From WTGA01 sp965214055 (lineage in GTDB: Bacteria; Pseudomonadota; Gammaproteobacteria; Arenicellales; Poriferihabitantaceae), in assembly GCA_965214055.1 (NCBI GenBank), contig OZ243931.1:806001-870000 (forward strand): a stretch of 64,000 nt of DNA, read 5' to 3'. This document shows positions 21,291 through 30,903 of the stretch, piece after piece (positions within the stretch are counted from its first letter, which is position 1; each line of letters starts with the position of its first letter). The position numbers and the translations under genes were made by a program. The notes below the pieces were generated by a model. The model saw only the letters and a list, made by a program, of their open reading frames with translations, had not been told where the DNA came from and ran no database searches.

Positions 21291-22000
21291 TCACCCACTT
21301 TCTTGCTGGGCATCGGAATACTCGACAAGCGCCGAGCGGCCCACGATGCCGACGATCCGCACGCGCCCAGTGTGACCCCTTCGACATCGGTCAATTTCAG
21401 TTCCTCGCCGGGGATAAAGTGGACCGGTTGCTATTTGCCCTCGTCGACCGCAATGTTCGAAGCATAAAGATAAGTCCGATCATGAGTATCGCGGATGGGA
21501 TTCAACCTGCCCTTCAACCGGAAGATCGCCGGTCGCCTCCGCAAAAATGACACTCCCGCCTTTCGGCAGGGCATCCAGATACGCGGCATACCCCGGAGAG
21601 GACAGCACGGGCAGGACTCTGGTCCTGCATCGCTGCAGGAATAACAAGAAGAACCTCCGAATCGTCGACCACCCGGTACTCGGGATACTTTCCGCAAAGT
21701 TCCCATGTCTCACTCCAGATAATAGGGGCGCCATCACCGCGGCTCTCCATGAAATATTCCCTGTCTTCACCACCACGGGTTCCGCCGACATACGCGCCAA
21801 TACGGAGGTCAGAGCCTCATTACGCGTCGACTGTCTTAATGACATGTTCTCCACGAACAGGTTGTTCGGCAAGGAGCCGGGGGACTGAATCTCCAGACGA
21901 TCATCAAACATGGGCGGGCGAATCTTGCTTCCCCTCATGGAATAGTCGCGATGGACCACTGCGTTAACCAGCGCCTCGAACACGGCTTTTTCGCTGTACG
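21291..22000 (-). pseudogene. RecG-like / AlbA-type ATP-binding protein, C-terminal part, multiply frameshifted
   Basis: The start of the visible part reads FEALVNAVVHRDYSMRGSKI and DDRLEIQSPGSLPNNLFVEN, the C-terminal HATPase_c_4 region of RecG-like schlafen-AlbA proteins. Later pieces lie in different frames: LPKGGSVIFAEATGDLP, LKGRLNPIRDTHDRTYLYAS, QPVHFIPGEELKLTD and VRIVGIVGRSALVEYSDA. An in-frame stop interrupts near 21435. It needs at least three frame changes, so it is clearly dead. Its 5' end is lost toward the IS1634 copy. Confidence 0.7.
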
Positions 22001-22157
22001 TAAGCGTTCATCCGGCATACACGATGTGGTGGAGCGGGGACCAGGAGTTGCACCTGGGTCTCTGGCCGGGCATCGACCAGTGTCTTATCTCAACTTCCAG
22101 AACGAATGCGCTGCATCCTGTTGATTTTCAGGATAATTTAAAAAAACAAAAGAATCG

Positions 22158-23894
22158 TTAATGGGTACACTTCAAGCGAACACGCAATAACCGGAAGGCT
22201 TCACGCTGCAAATCAGTGGGTTGGGCAAGCATTTCAAACGGTTCCGCCCCGGGCAAACGGGGCACCACCCGGTTTTTGGTCAGGGTCGCCAGATTATCCA
22301 GCAGGGAGCGAAAACTTTGTGTGGGAAAACCCCCGGCGGTCTTTTTGCGACGGGCCTTGTCTTTGGCCGACGGCGAAACTTCAGCCGGGGCCACCACGGA
22401 GGTGCGCAGGGCCTCGGCCTGTTCTGGATATTCATCATCAAACAGCAGCGGTTTGAGTTTCTCCCGCATATGCCATTCCACGTAATACGCCAGCATGCAT
22501 AAAAACACATGGGCCCGAACCCGGTCCGCCGTGTAATGATAAATTGGGCGTACTTTCAGATCCACGGTTTTCAAACTGCGAAAGGCCCGCTCCACCCGAT
22601 TCAGACCCTTGTAGGCCGAAACCGTACCCTCGGCATCCAGGGTTTCCTCCGGCAAACTGGTGCGTACCACATACAGGCCATCCAGGGCCCCTTCCGCCTC
22701 AATGGCCTCGTCCTTGCGACGATAGGCAAACGACTCATCGGCGATGTCCAGCTCAAAGTGCTTGGACATCTTGTGTTTGTCAATCACCTTGCCCACCCGC
22801 AGTGCAATCCTGTCCTGGCCCTTGAGACGGTATTTCTGCCGTCGGGTGGCCTCGACGATCTGATCCAGCCGAACCTCGGTGGCCTCCAGCAAGGATTCCC
22901 GCTTCCGTGCCTGTTCATCCGCCAATAAGGGATTGCGACACACCATGAGCCGCTCCCCGGGATAGTCGGGACTCTGGATCTCGATGAGGTCCCGTTCATC
23001 AAACAGCGATGTCTGGATGGCCCCGGCTTCCATCAGGGACCGAATGGCCGGTTTGCGCAATGCACTGATCCAGTCCAGCCCCGCGGGTTTCACATCATCA
23101 CGAATCCGGGCTTCGGTCAACATCCCCCGGTCTCCCACCAGCACGACCTTCGACAAACCAAAGCGATTGCGCAGCCTGTCAATCTGTGGACCCACGGTCT
23201 TCGGATCCGCGGTATTGCCGTCAAAGACTTCCACCGCCATCGGACGGCCTTCGACATCACACAACAGTCCGAACTCGATCTGTAGTTTTCCCCGCTTTCC
23301 ATCCCGGGAATACCCATATTTGGCCAGTGGACAATGACTCCCTTCCACATACACCGAGGTGAGGTCATACAACACCAGGGTCCCTTCCTTCAGATGACGC
23401 TTCGCCAACCGTTTCTCGATATTCTCCTGACGTTCCAGCAACCAGTCCATGGCTTCATACAGGTCGTCCTCGTCACACGGACCCAGTTCCAGGGTATCGG
23501 CCAGGGAATCCCGGGCGGTGTCTTGTGCCAATCCCCGTGCCGTGGCCAGTTTGGAACCGGGATGAAGGATCCGTTCCACGATCATTGCCAGCACCCGTCG
23601 ACGGACCGGGGAGTCCGCGCCATCAATGAGCCGATCCAGTTTCAGCTGCCGAATTATCCCGAGCACCGCGGCCACCGCTCCATGGGGCAGGGACCGGACG
23701 ATGTCCATGGTTTTTTCCAGGCTGGCCACTGCGGTACCGCCCTTGAGCAATACACGCAATCCCTCGACCAGTACAGGGGGCCATTTGGAGAGATTGGCGA
23801 GGGTGCGTTTACGGACTTTACCACCTTCACGCCAGCCTTCACGCAGGAGGATGGCGGGGGGAGAGTTGCGATTGGGGACGGATTCGATATACAT
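22158..23894 (-). CDS. IS1634-family transposase
   Basis: About 578 aa. The product starts MYIESVPNRNSPPAILLREG, typical for IS1634. It carries a DDE transposase core: LVLYDLTSVYVEG, VLVGDRGMLTEARI, and the Glu region YKGLNRVERAFRSLKTVDL. The frame is intact. I could not identify matching terminal inverted repeats. An 8-bp TAATTTAA occurs at 22134-22141 and again at 23939-23946 and could be the target duplication. The insertion appears to have destroyed the 5' part of the IS66 gene next to it and the 5' part of the RecG-like gene. Confidence 0.9.
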   Translation of the reverse strand: MYIESVPNRNSPPAILLREGWREGGKVRKRTLANLSKWPPVLVEGLRVLLKGGTAVASLEKTMDIVRSLPHGAVAAVLGIIRQLKLDRLIDGADSPVRRRVLAMIVERILHPGSKLATARGLAQDTARDSLADTLELGPCDEDDLYEAMDWLLERQENIEKRLAKRHLKEGTLVLYDLTSVYVEGSHCPLAKYGYSRDGKRGKLQIEFGLLCDVEGRPMAVEVFDGNTADPKTVGPQIDRLRNRFGLSKVVLVGDRGMLTEARIRDDVKPAGLDWISALRKPAIRSLMEAGAIQTSLFDERDLIEIQSPDYPGERLMVCRNPLLADEQARKRESLLEATEVRLDQIVEATRRQKYRLKGQDRIALRVGKVIDKHKMSKHFELDIADESFAYRRKDEAIEAEGALDGLYVVRTSLPEETLDAEGTVSAYKGLNRVERAFRSLKTVDLKVRPIYHYTADRVRAHVFLCMLAYYVEWHMREKLKPLLFDDEYPEQAEALRTSVVAPAEVSPSAKDKARRKKTAGGFPTQSFRSLLDNLATLTKNRVVPRLPGAEPFEMLAQPTDLQREAFRLLRVRLKCTH

Positions 23895-23999
23895 GGGAAC
23901 TATTGTATCATACAAACTATTACCAATGAAAAATATATTAATTTAACTACATGGGAACAATTATCCAAGGAAATCCACTCTCTTTTCCTCTCCGATCAA

Positions 24000-24761
24000 C
24001 AACTTGGGACGCTTCTGGGGATTACAGCGGGGGGAAGTTCGGTCAAGCCCGGTACGATTGTAGTGTGCGACCGGTGGTCCGCCTACCGCGCGCTGGTGAA
24101 GTTGTTGGGCGGGACGGTGCGCCTCGCCATCTGTTGGGTACATGCGAGGCGGGATATCGTCCGCTGTGTTGATGTCCACAAGACCCTGCTGTCCTGGGGG
24201 ACTGCCTGGCTGGACCGTTATGGAAAACTGTTCCATCTCAATAAAAAACGGCTCAAACACTACCAACCCGGCCGGCCGCTATGTGAGCAGTCGAAGGCTT
24301 TTCATAAGGCGCATCAGAAACTGACCCGCAAGGTCGACGCATTCTTTGACCAGGCCGAAAAGGAGTTGATAAAGTATTCTGGGAAGGACCCTCGCATCCG
24401 GCCATTGAAAGCCCTGATCAAGTATCGGGAAGGGCTGTGCCTATTCGTGGAACACCCCGAGGTTCCGATGTCGAATAATACCTGCGAGCAAACTCTCAGA
24501 GGTCCGGCCATTGGCCGCAAGCTGTCGTTCGGGTCGAACAGCCAGGGTGGGGCGGACTTTACCGCGATGATGTATTCCCTCCTCGCCACCTTGCGATGGC
24601 ACCATCTGGATATTCGCAAATGGTTGATCGAATGGCTGGGGGCCTGCGCGGCCAATGGCCGCCGCCCCCCGGAGGATCTGGCCTCGTGGCTGCCCTGGAC
24701 CATGACGCCCGAACGTCGGGCACACTTCGCCCTTGACCCTCCCTCGTTGGAGTCCTCATGA
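24000..24761 (+). pseudogene. IS66-family transposase, N-terminally truncated
   Basis: The frame carries the C-terminal two-thirds of an IS66-like TnpC: IVVCDRWSAYRALVKLLGG with the catalytic Asp, ICWVHARRDIV, then the SNNTCEQTLRGPAIGRKL Glu region and LLATLRWHHLDIRKWL. The N-terminal zinc and helical domains are absent, and the start is approximate. The IS1634 insertion just upstream is the likely cause. Its stop overlaps the start of the following DruA-like gene (ATGA). Confidence 0.82.
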
Positions 24762-25672
24762 GCGGTATGCCGGAGGACTCCGGGGAGGTCGTGGAGTGCC
24801 GCTATCTGGGGCGGGACTTCAGCCGCCGGGAAATGGCCTGGTTGCGGGCACTGATTGCGGACCATCCGACCCTGCACCGCAGTGGACTGGCCAAGGCGTT
24901 CTGTGAGTATCTTGGCTGGTTCAAGGCCGATGGCGGACTCAAGGACATGTCCGCCCGGGTCCTGCTGCTGAAAATGCATCGGGACGGGATCATCACCCTG
25001 CCGCCCCCCCGGCACGCTCACCACCCGGGTCGCCGCACCCGGTCCTTCACCCCCGCCACGGATCCACCAGAGCATCCGGTCCCCCAGACCCTGACGGATG
25101 CCCGACCGCTCCAGGTCTTTACAGTCACCGGTGCAGGAAGCGGACCCAGTCAACGCTGGAATGAATATATTGCCCGGTATCATTACCTCGGCTTTCAGTC
25201 CCTGGTGGGTGCACAGATGCGCTATACGGTCTACGACCGCAGCGGCCTCATTCCCCTGGCCCTGCTCGGCTTCAGTGCCGCCGCCTGGAAGCTCGCCCCC
25301 CGGGATGACTTCATCGGATGGAGCGCACAACAACGCGAGAAAAACCTGCCACGGGTGTGCAACAACAGCCGGTTCCTGATCCTGCCCTGGGCCCGTATTC
25401 CCAATCTCGGCTCCCATATCCTCTCCCTGATGCGACAGCGACTGCCCCAGGACTGGAAGCATCAGTATCACCGTGATCTCTGTCTCATCGAAACCTTCGT
25501 CGAACAGCCCCGGTTCAACGGCGGCGTGTATCGGGCCTCTGGATGGCATCCCGTCGGAACTACCCAGGGGCGCGGCCGTAATGACCGCTATCGAACGCAA
25601 CGCAAACTGGTCAAGGACATCTGGCTTTGTCCCCTCGGTAAACACTGGCAACGAATCCTCAATACCGATTGA
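24758..25672 (+). CDS. DUF4338 / DruA-family protein, transposon-linked
   Basis: 304 aa. The C-terminal half carries the DUF4338 signature: RYHYLGFQSLVGAQMRY, LLGFSAAAWKLAPRDDFIGW, NNSRFLILPWARIPNLGSHI, ETFVEQPRFNGGVYRASGW and GRGRNDR. DUF4338 is the DruA protein of Druantia anti-phage systems, but the domain is also common as a passenger beside IS66-like transposases. Its ATG overlaps the transposase stop, which supports translational coupling and a transposon role. No DruE-like helicase is present, so a Druantia system is not supported. Confidence 0.75.
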   Translation: MSGMPEDSGEVVECRYLGRDFSRREMAWLRALIADHPTLHRSGLAKAFCEYLGWFKADGGLKDMSARVLLLKMHRDGIITLPPPRHAHHPGRRTRSFTPATDPPEHPVPQTLTDARPLQVFTVTGAGSGPSQRWNEYIARYHYLGFQSLVGAQMRYTVYDRSGLIPLALLGFSAAAWKLAPRDDFIGWSAQQREKNLPRVCNNSRFLILPWARIPNLGSHILSLMRQRLPQDWKHQYHRDLCLIETFVEQPRFNGGVYRASGWHPVGTTQGRGRNDRYRTQRKLVKDIWLCPLGKHWQRILNTD

Positions 25673-26173
25673 GGGCAAAGCCGTACATGCCGATATCGGC
25701 ATAAATCCGTAGAAAATCACCTGCCCCGGCAGCGGTCACCAACAAAAATCGCTACAATAATGGGGACATCATCACAAGCCTACCGAATGTTTACGTTGGG
25801 TCTTATCTGTCAAGACCACCCCCGCAATGAAAAGCACAACTGACCGAACCTTGTATCACTCCCGGTATCACTCCAGAAAATCAGTTGCCGTATTGTTTCA
25901 CACCTTTTCACCGGAAAACACACGGATGTTTGCTCTATTTTGATTCCGATAGCGTGCATCCATCAGGAGATTTCCGCTTTTGAAGTGAGTATCCCGGCAT
26001 CGAGCCGTTACAAACCAATCATTCGGACGTTGCTTTCACGCTGGTGGCCGACCCCGGGATAAGGGCAATGTGAGACTGTTGCGGGACCCGGTGGATATCT
26101 CCGATCCGGGCATTTTATCCCGGATCGGAAAAGGGTCGAATCCATAAAGCATGGTTGTCCGTTTACCGACCAA
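25673..26173. other. Non-coding, about 500 bp, with a strong hairpin near exbD
   Basis: No gene seen. A perfect 10-bp inverted repeat, CCGATCCGGG (26101-26110) and CCCGGATCGG (26119-26128), lies 45 bp beyond the exbD stop. No T run follows it on the exbD strand, so it may stabilise the 3' end rather than act as a classical terminator. Confidence 0.5.
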
Positions 26174-26608
26174 TTACTCGGTGTTGTCAGTAGCCAATGT
26201 CATCCGGAAAAACCCCACGATCCGCGCCGCATCCATGGCCCTGACTACCGACTGATGGGGGGCCAGCCGGTCTGCCCGGATGAGTACCATGGGATCGGTG
26301 AGGATTCCCGCAGACTGCTCCAGGGCCCGTTGAAGTGTTTCAAGACGTTGATTGAGCAGTTGCCGTGGCTCATCGTCTTTTGTCCCCTGGACCGCATACT
26401 CCCCCCGTTCGCTGATCTGGATGATCAGGACGTTTTCCGCCTCCACCGGCTTTTCCGCAGAGGTCGCCTCCGGCAGCTGCACCCTGATCTGGGATTCCTT
26501 GGAAAATGTGGTGGTAACCATAAAGAAGATCAACAGCAGGAACACCACATCAATCAGCGGTGCCAGGTTGATCTCGACGGCTTCGGAAGGGCTGGCCCGA
26601 AAATTCAT
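26174..26608 (-). CDS. exbD: ExbD/TolR-family biopolymer transport protein
   Basis: 144 aa. A single N-terminal transmembrane helix contains the proton-path Asp (INLAPLIDVVFLLLIFFMV), followed by a periplasmic domain. It pairs with ExbB to use the proton gradient to drive TonB-dependent or Tol-Pal function. It overlaps the upstream exbB stop by 4 nt, so they are co-translated. In many gammaproteobacteria msbA-lpxK follow; here nothing does. Confidence 0.93.
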   Translation of the reverse strand: MNFRASPSEAVEINLAPLIDVVFLLLIFFMVTTTFSKESQIRVQLPEATSAEKPVEAENVLIIQISERGEYAVQGTKDDEPRQLLNQRLETLQRALEQSAGILTDPMVLIRADRLAPHQSVVRAMDAARIVGFFRMTLATDNTE

Positions 26609-27228
26609 GGCTGATTCCGGACCGGGTCCTGCTGTTGCAGAATTCTCATGAACTTCACTGCCTGCTGCTCCATATCCACCGTCAGTTCATTGATCTTCCC
26701 CCGAAAATACCGGTGGAACATCAGGCTCGGGATGCCGACGGACAACCCAGCCGCGGTGGTGACCAGGGCCTCGGATATCCCTTCGGCAAGAGCCTGGGGG
26801 TCCCCCACCCCAAAGATCGTAATGGCGGAAAACACCTTGATCATTCCGATCACCGTCCCCAGCAATCCCAGAAGGGGGGTAATCGCAGCAATGGTCCCCA
26901 GTGTCTGCAGGTGCTTTTCCAGTTCGTGGACCTCATGACGGCCCGCCTCTTCCACGGTTTCCTTGATCACAACGCGATGCTGGCTGGAAATTTTCAATCC
27001 CGCCGCCAGGACCCGCCCCAGGGGGGAATTCCCCTCTATTTCGGCGATGGCCCCTGGAGTCATCGTCCCTCTCACCAGCAGTTTACCGACACTTTCGATC
27101 AATTCTGGCGGTGAAACATTTCTCCGCTTCAGCGCAACCATTCTCTCAATGATGATCGCCAAGGCAAGGATGGAGCACAACAGGATGGGCCAGATCAGTA
27201 AACCACCGGCCTGAAGCAATTCGAACAT
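26605..27228 (-). CDS. exbB: ExbB/TolQ-family proton channel protein
   Basis: 207 aa. Three transmembrane segments are visible: ILLCSILALAIIIERMVALK at the N-terminus, then GTIAAITPLLGLLGTVIGMI and LVTTAAGLSVGIPSLMFHRY. The latter two carry the Thr/Pro residues typical of the proton channel. It is the first gene of the exbBD operon and stands divergent to porin 1. Confidence 0.94.
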   Translation of the reverse strand: MFELLQAGGLLIWPILLCSILALAIIIERMVALKRRNVSPPELIESVGKLLVRGTMTPGAIAEIEGNSPLGRVLAAGLKISSQHRVVIKETVEEAGRHEVHELEKHLQTLGTIAAITPLLGLLGTVIGMIKVFSAITIFGVGDPQALAEGISEALVTTAAGLSVGIPSLMFHRYFRGKINELTVDMEQQAVKFMRILQQQDPVRNQP

Positions 27229-27484
27229 CGACTTAAATCACGTTTCTTTCGGAAGAGAACCGGAAAAACCAGTCTACACAAGTGCCGGGTGAATTTCCAT
27301 ATCCAATGAATGGATGACCGTGCCACCAGTATCCATCTGGTTCATTTTAAAAATCCGCGGGTGGTGCCTTCGAAACGAAGGCGGGTCTTAAATATGCACC
27401 CCCTGCTTTCGTCGAAATGAGACCGAATACAACAGTCTCCAATGTTTTTTCTTCATGCCTGAACCGAATGCATGACCTATCGTG

Positions 27485-27526
27485 GATTAGTAATCAAGTT
27501 GAATTAATCAATAAAGGTAAATTCTT
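27485..27526 (+). repeat. Shared porin leader, copy 1, beginning with palindrome GATTAGTAATC
   Basis: The palindrome (27485-27495) and the next ~30 nt, including the AAAGG ribosome site, are nearly identical before all three porins. Sequence upstream of the palindrome is unrelated between copies. No clear -35/-10 pair is seen upstream of this copy. Confidence 0.7.
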
Positions 27527-28654
27527 ATGCTTAAAAAAATAGCTATTTTAACGGCCGCTGCGGGGATGTTGTCGACCTCCATGGCGGTGCTGGCTGAAGG
27601 GCCGACGGTACATGGTCAGATCACTTTTGGCTTCACGAGTATTAGCGGGGACAAAGATTCCGAGGATTCCCAGCGACTCGAGGACAAAGCTGGCAGTCGA
27701 TTGGGGGTCAGTGGTTCAAATGATCTGGGCAATGGGATGTCCGTTGACTATCTTCTGGAATACGGCGCAGGTGAAACACTGAAGTTGCGTCATTCCAATA
27801 TAACCTTGAAAGGCAGTTTTGGTCAGTTCCGGCTGGGTAAACAGACCGGTGTCCTGTACCGCTATATCGGTTCCAACACGGATCAATCCAACGCTGTTTC
27901 GAGTGCTAAGGAATACTATTCCATTGCTTCCAATAATATGAACAGTGACCATAGCCTGCGTATGAAGAACATCGCGGCCTATCGTTTCGGTGCCGGTCCG
28001 GGTGGAAATGACCCCATTACCTTCGATATCCAGGTGCAGAGTGTGGATATGGACGAAGGGGCAGAGGGCACCAAGGACAACGAATCCATTGATTCGGTCA
28101 CGATCGGTGCGGCGACCGCACTGGGTCCGGTAAAGCTCCAGCTCGCCTATGTGGATGAAAACAGCAGTGGAGACCACTCCCCGAATCTTGTAGCACTGGG
28201 GTTTCGTGTGCCATTGGGTTCTGCTGAAATCCGCGGTCATATGACTGAGGTAGATGCGGATAATGAAATGATGGACGACGATGAAGCTTGGGGCTTGGCC
28301 GTCATCACTGATTTCGGCGGCGGTTACTCTGGAGCGATCGGTGTTGGTAATTACACCCACGGCGGACAAGGAGATCTTGGTATGGGAGATTCCCCGGCAG
28401 AAGGTGAAGAAGCTAGCGCAGAATACAAAATGCCCACACATGAAGATGCTGGTGATATAACAAGCGCGTTTGTATCACTCAACAAATCTTTTGGCGGTGG
28501 TCTGAGTGCTTTTGCTGAATACAGTACCGTCACAAAAACGATAACCGGAGCCGTTCCCCCTAGTACGACAGTGGGAGCAAATGGAGATTTCACTGTGGAT
28601 GATGATAAAGAAAAAACAAATACGTTTGTCGTTTCTTTGATACAGACTTTCTAA
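27527..28654 (+). CDS. Gram-negative general porin, paralogue 1
   Basis: 375 aa. A signal peptide (LKKIAILTAAAGMLSTSMA, cleavage after AVLA) is followed by an OmpC/Omp32-type trimeric porin: VHGQITFGFTSI, the SFGQFRLGKQTG turn, DLGNGMSVDYLLEYGAG and a terminal aromatic (SLIQTF). It forms a water-filled outer-membrane channel. It is convergent with porin 2 across the intron/IS110 block. Compared with porins 2 and 3 it is the shortest, with variable acidic loops in the middle and C-terminal third. Confidence 0.93.
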   Translation: MLKKIAILTAAAGMLSTSMAVLAEGPTVHGQITFGFTSISGDKDSEDSQRLEDKAGSRLGVSGSNDLGNGMSVDYLLEYGAGETLKLRHSNITLKGSFGQFRLGKQTGVLYRYIGSNTDQSNAVSSAKEYYSIASNNMNSDHSLRMKNIAAYRFGAGPGGNDPITFDIQVQSVDMDEGAEGTKDNESIDSVTIGAATALGPVKLQLAYVDENSSGDHSPNLVALGFRVPLGSAEIRGHMTEVDADNEMMDDDEAWGLAVITDFGGGYSGAIGVGNYTHGGQGDLGMGDSPAEGEEASAEYKMPTHEDAGDITSAFVSLNKSFGGGLSAFAEYSTVTKTITGAVPPSTTVGANGDFTVDDDKEKTNTFVVSLIQTF

Positions 28655-28676
28655 AACCATTTCATAATCTACTGCA

Positions 28677-28703
28677 AAGGCCCTCTTCGGAGGGCCTTTT
28701 TTT
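28677..28703 (+). terminator. Rho-independent terminator of porin 1
   Basis: GGCCCTC-TTCG-GAGGGCC stem followed by seven T. The same hairpin follows porins 2 and 3. Confidence 0.9.
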
Positions 28704-28704
28704 G

Positions 28705-28723
28705 GTGCGCCTGCCTGGCGCAC
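28705..28723. repeat. Hairpin in the 3' exon flank of group II intron A
   Basis: GTGCGCC and GGCGCAC form a 7-bp perfect stem around TGCCT. It directly abuts the 3' end of the intron copied on the minus strand. Group IIC introns favour hairpin targets, although those normally lie on the 5' exon side. Confidence 0.6.
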
Positions 28724-30766
28724 ATCGGGTAGGAGGCGGAATCACTTCCGCCGTCCTCCCACACCACCGTACATACGGTTCCGTATACGGCGGTTCATGG
28801 CAAGCTCCGCAACCGACACGCTGTATCAAGCAACGATACCAGTCCAAGACGATCAAAATAGACCTTCGGAAATGCCGCGTTCATGTGTGAGGCACCGCTG
28901 TTCCACCACGGACCCCGTCCGTTGGTCGCAGATTTCCACGCACGAACCTCCGACAGGCCGGCCTTCATCAGATGTCGTGCTCGCGTGTAAACCCGTTTCC
29001 ATTGCCGCCACAAGATAGCACGCAGCTTGTGTCGAATCCATCCGTCCAATGCCAAAAAGGGGCGTTTTGCTCTGGCCAAACGAAAATAGGCCGCCCAACC
29101 TCTCAACAACGGGTTAAGCGCCTCAATGGCCCTGGCAAGATTCCGTCCCCGCGCTTTGCGCAGTCCGGCCCGCACCTTGTCAGCAAATCGCTGGCGGCTT
29201 CCTTTCGCAATACTCAGTCTGGACTCCTTGAAGCCCATCACACGGTATCCCAGGAATTGCCGCTTCCACGGTCTCGCCACCGCACTCTTGGTCGAATTGA
29301 CCTTGAGCTTGAGACGGGTCCACAAAAACGCCTCCAGCTTCGCCATCAACCGATGGCCAGCCTTCTCGCTTTTCACATACACGTTGAAGTCATCCGCATA
29401 CCGGCAAAACCGGTGCCCTCGGCACTCCAGTTCCCGGTCCAGTTCCGTCAGCAGGATATTGGATAATAATGGGCTGAGTGGGCCGCCCTGCGGCATCCCT
29501 TCCCGCCTCGGCGAAATCAGCCCGTCAGCCATCATTCCCGCTTCCAGATATCGGCGAATCAACTTCAACACCCGTGCATCGCCCACCTCCTGTGCCAGCT
29601 TCCCCATCACTATATCGTGATTGACCCGGTCGAAAAACTTTTCCAAATCCAGGTCCACCACCCAGCGATTTCCAGCCGCAACGTGTTCCCCCGCCGCCTC
29701 CACCGCCTGATGGGCCGAGCGTCCGGGTCGGAACCCGTAACTCGAATCCGAGAATCCCGGCTCAAACAGGGGACTCAACACCTGATGCAACGCCTGCTGG
29801 ATCATCCGATCCGTCAGCGTTGGAATGCCGAGTGTCCTCACCCCGCCCTGTGGCTTGGGTATGTCCACTCGACGTACCGGCGCGGGAATATACTCCCCCG
29901 CCAGCAATCTGGCCCTGATCGTCGGCCAGTGCCGTTTCAGGTGCTCCTTGAACTCCGGTACCCCGATGCCATCGACACCGCTTGCACCCTTGTTCCGAAG
30001 CACCCGCTCGTAGGCCTTCATCAGGTTGCCGCGTTCCAACACCGCTTCCATCAGATCGACCCGCTTCGGCTGCGCTTTCGTCCGCAACAGGCTCGCCGAT
30101 GTCCCCTCAACACTCAAACCGGCTCCCGCCGGATACCGTCCGGCGTCCTCCGTCTGAGCCCCGCCTCTCCGACGAGCTTGTGTCTTGTTCAGTTTCATCG
30201 AGAAATCCCATGCCTACTCACGTCTTGCCATGTTCAGCCCTTCAACTGCCGGTCAGCAGCCTACTATGGCCTCGGCTGACTTCTGCCGTCCCATCCCGAT
30301 TCCTCTCGGAAACGGTAGCCCAAGGCAGGACCACAGATCTCCCAGGGTAATGCGCGTGACTTTCCCGCTTATGCTCGCCGCCTATACGTCCACGGTGTCC
30401 GTACAAGTACCGGGCTTTGAAGATAATGGCCTTCTCACCCACCGTGACCGCCTCATAGGCGATTCGGGTTCGTCGAGCCAGCGGTTTGCCTTCGGCTTCC
30501 TTCAGATTCCACCTCTCGGTGGACACCCTTGCCGTTCGGCTAATCGTTCCCCTTGTCGGGCCGACAGCGGACTTGCACCGCCATCTATGGTCCGCCCCCG
30601 TTTTGCAAGTGTAATTTTTCGTATGGAAGAGTTGGCTGCAGCCATCTATCCGGCCTATTTGTGAGGGACTTATGCTCTCTGGCCCCGATGGAATTCGCGC
30701 CGGTGCGTCCTTATCAAGTCATCGGCTTCAATCAGTTGAGCCTTTGGCGGTATCAGGTTTTCACAC
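28724..30766 (-). mobile_element. Group II intron A (complete, probably class IIC)
   Basis: About 2043 bp. The 5' end is placed at GTGTG (first G at 30766) and the 3' end at ACCCGAT (28724). The last base is where copy A and copy B diverge, and copy B gives the same length once its IS is removed. Domains V/VI are visible as paired GC-rich stems just after the RT stop. A GGCAG/CTGCC hairpin immediately precedes the 5' end, in keeping with class IIC target choice. The 5' boundary is inferred. Confidence 0.7.
28795..30198 (-). CDS. Group II intron reverse transcriptase/maturase, copy A
   Basis: 467 aa. RT motifs are present: LGIPTLTDRMIQQAL, SSYGFRPGRSAHQAV, VDLDLEKFFDRVNHD, GMPQGGPLSPLLSNIL and the catalytic FCRYADDF. 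A maturase X domain follows (NPLLRGWAAYFRLA). There is no obvious HNH endonuclease domain, as in class C introns. It helps its own intron splice and retrohome. Copy B is almost identical but split by an IS. Confidence 0.95.
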   Translation of the reverse strand: MKLNKTQARRRGGAQTEDAGRYPAGAGLSVEGTSASLLRTKAQPKRVDLMEAVLERGNLMKAYERVLRNKGASGVDGIGVPEFKEHLKRHWPTIRARLLAGEYIPAPVRRVDIPKPQGGVRTLGIPTLTDRMIQQALHQVLSPLFEPGFSDSSYGFRPGRSAHQAVEAAGEHVAAGNRWVVDLDLEKFFDRVNHDIVMGKLAQEVGDARVLKLIRRYLEAGMMADGLISPRREGMPQGGPLSPLLSNILLTELDRELECRGHRFCRYADDFNVYVKSEKAGHRLMAKLEAFLWTRLKLKVNSTKSAVARPWKRQFLGYRVMGFKESRLSIAKGSRQRFADKVRAGLRKARGRNLARAIEALNPLLRGWAAYFRLARAKRPFLALDGWIRHKLRAILWRQWKRVYTRARHLMKAGLSEVRAWKSATNGRGPWWNSGASHMNAAFPKVYFDRLGLVSLLDTACRLRSLP

Positions 30767-30903
30767 TGGCAGGGGTGCCTTTTCTGCCATCACGATTGAT
30801 TACTCTTAAGCAACCTGGGGGATAACTGTTCTCCTGTGTCTAAGGGTTAAGGTTTCTCTTTGGCATCCGGACATCGCCGGATGCCGGCTTGTTCCTCGGC
30901 CGA

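Noticed and set aside
22134..23946. TAATTTAA as certain target duplication of IS1634
   Set aside because: The repeat is AT-rich and could be chance, and the adjacent ends do not form clear inverted repeats; kept only as a candidate.
23334..23950. Long plus-strand frame fused to the IS66 transposase end
   Set aside because: This part is the antisense of the IS1634 transposase; only the portion after about 24000 is IS66.
24758..25672. A Druantia anti-phage defence system
   Set aside because: Only the DruA-like protein is present, and it is coupled to a transposase with no DruE helicase or other Druantia gene.
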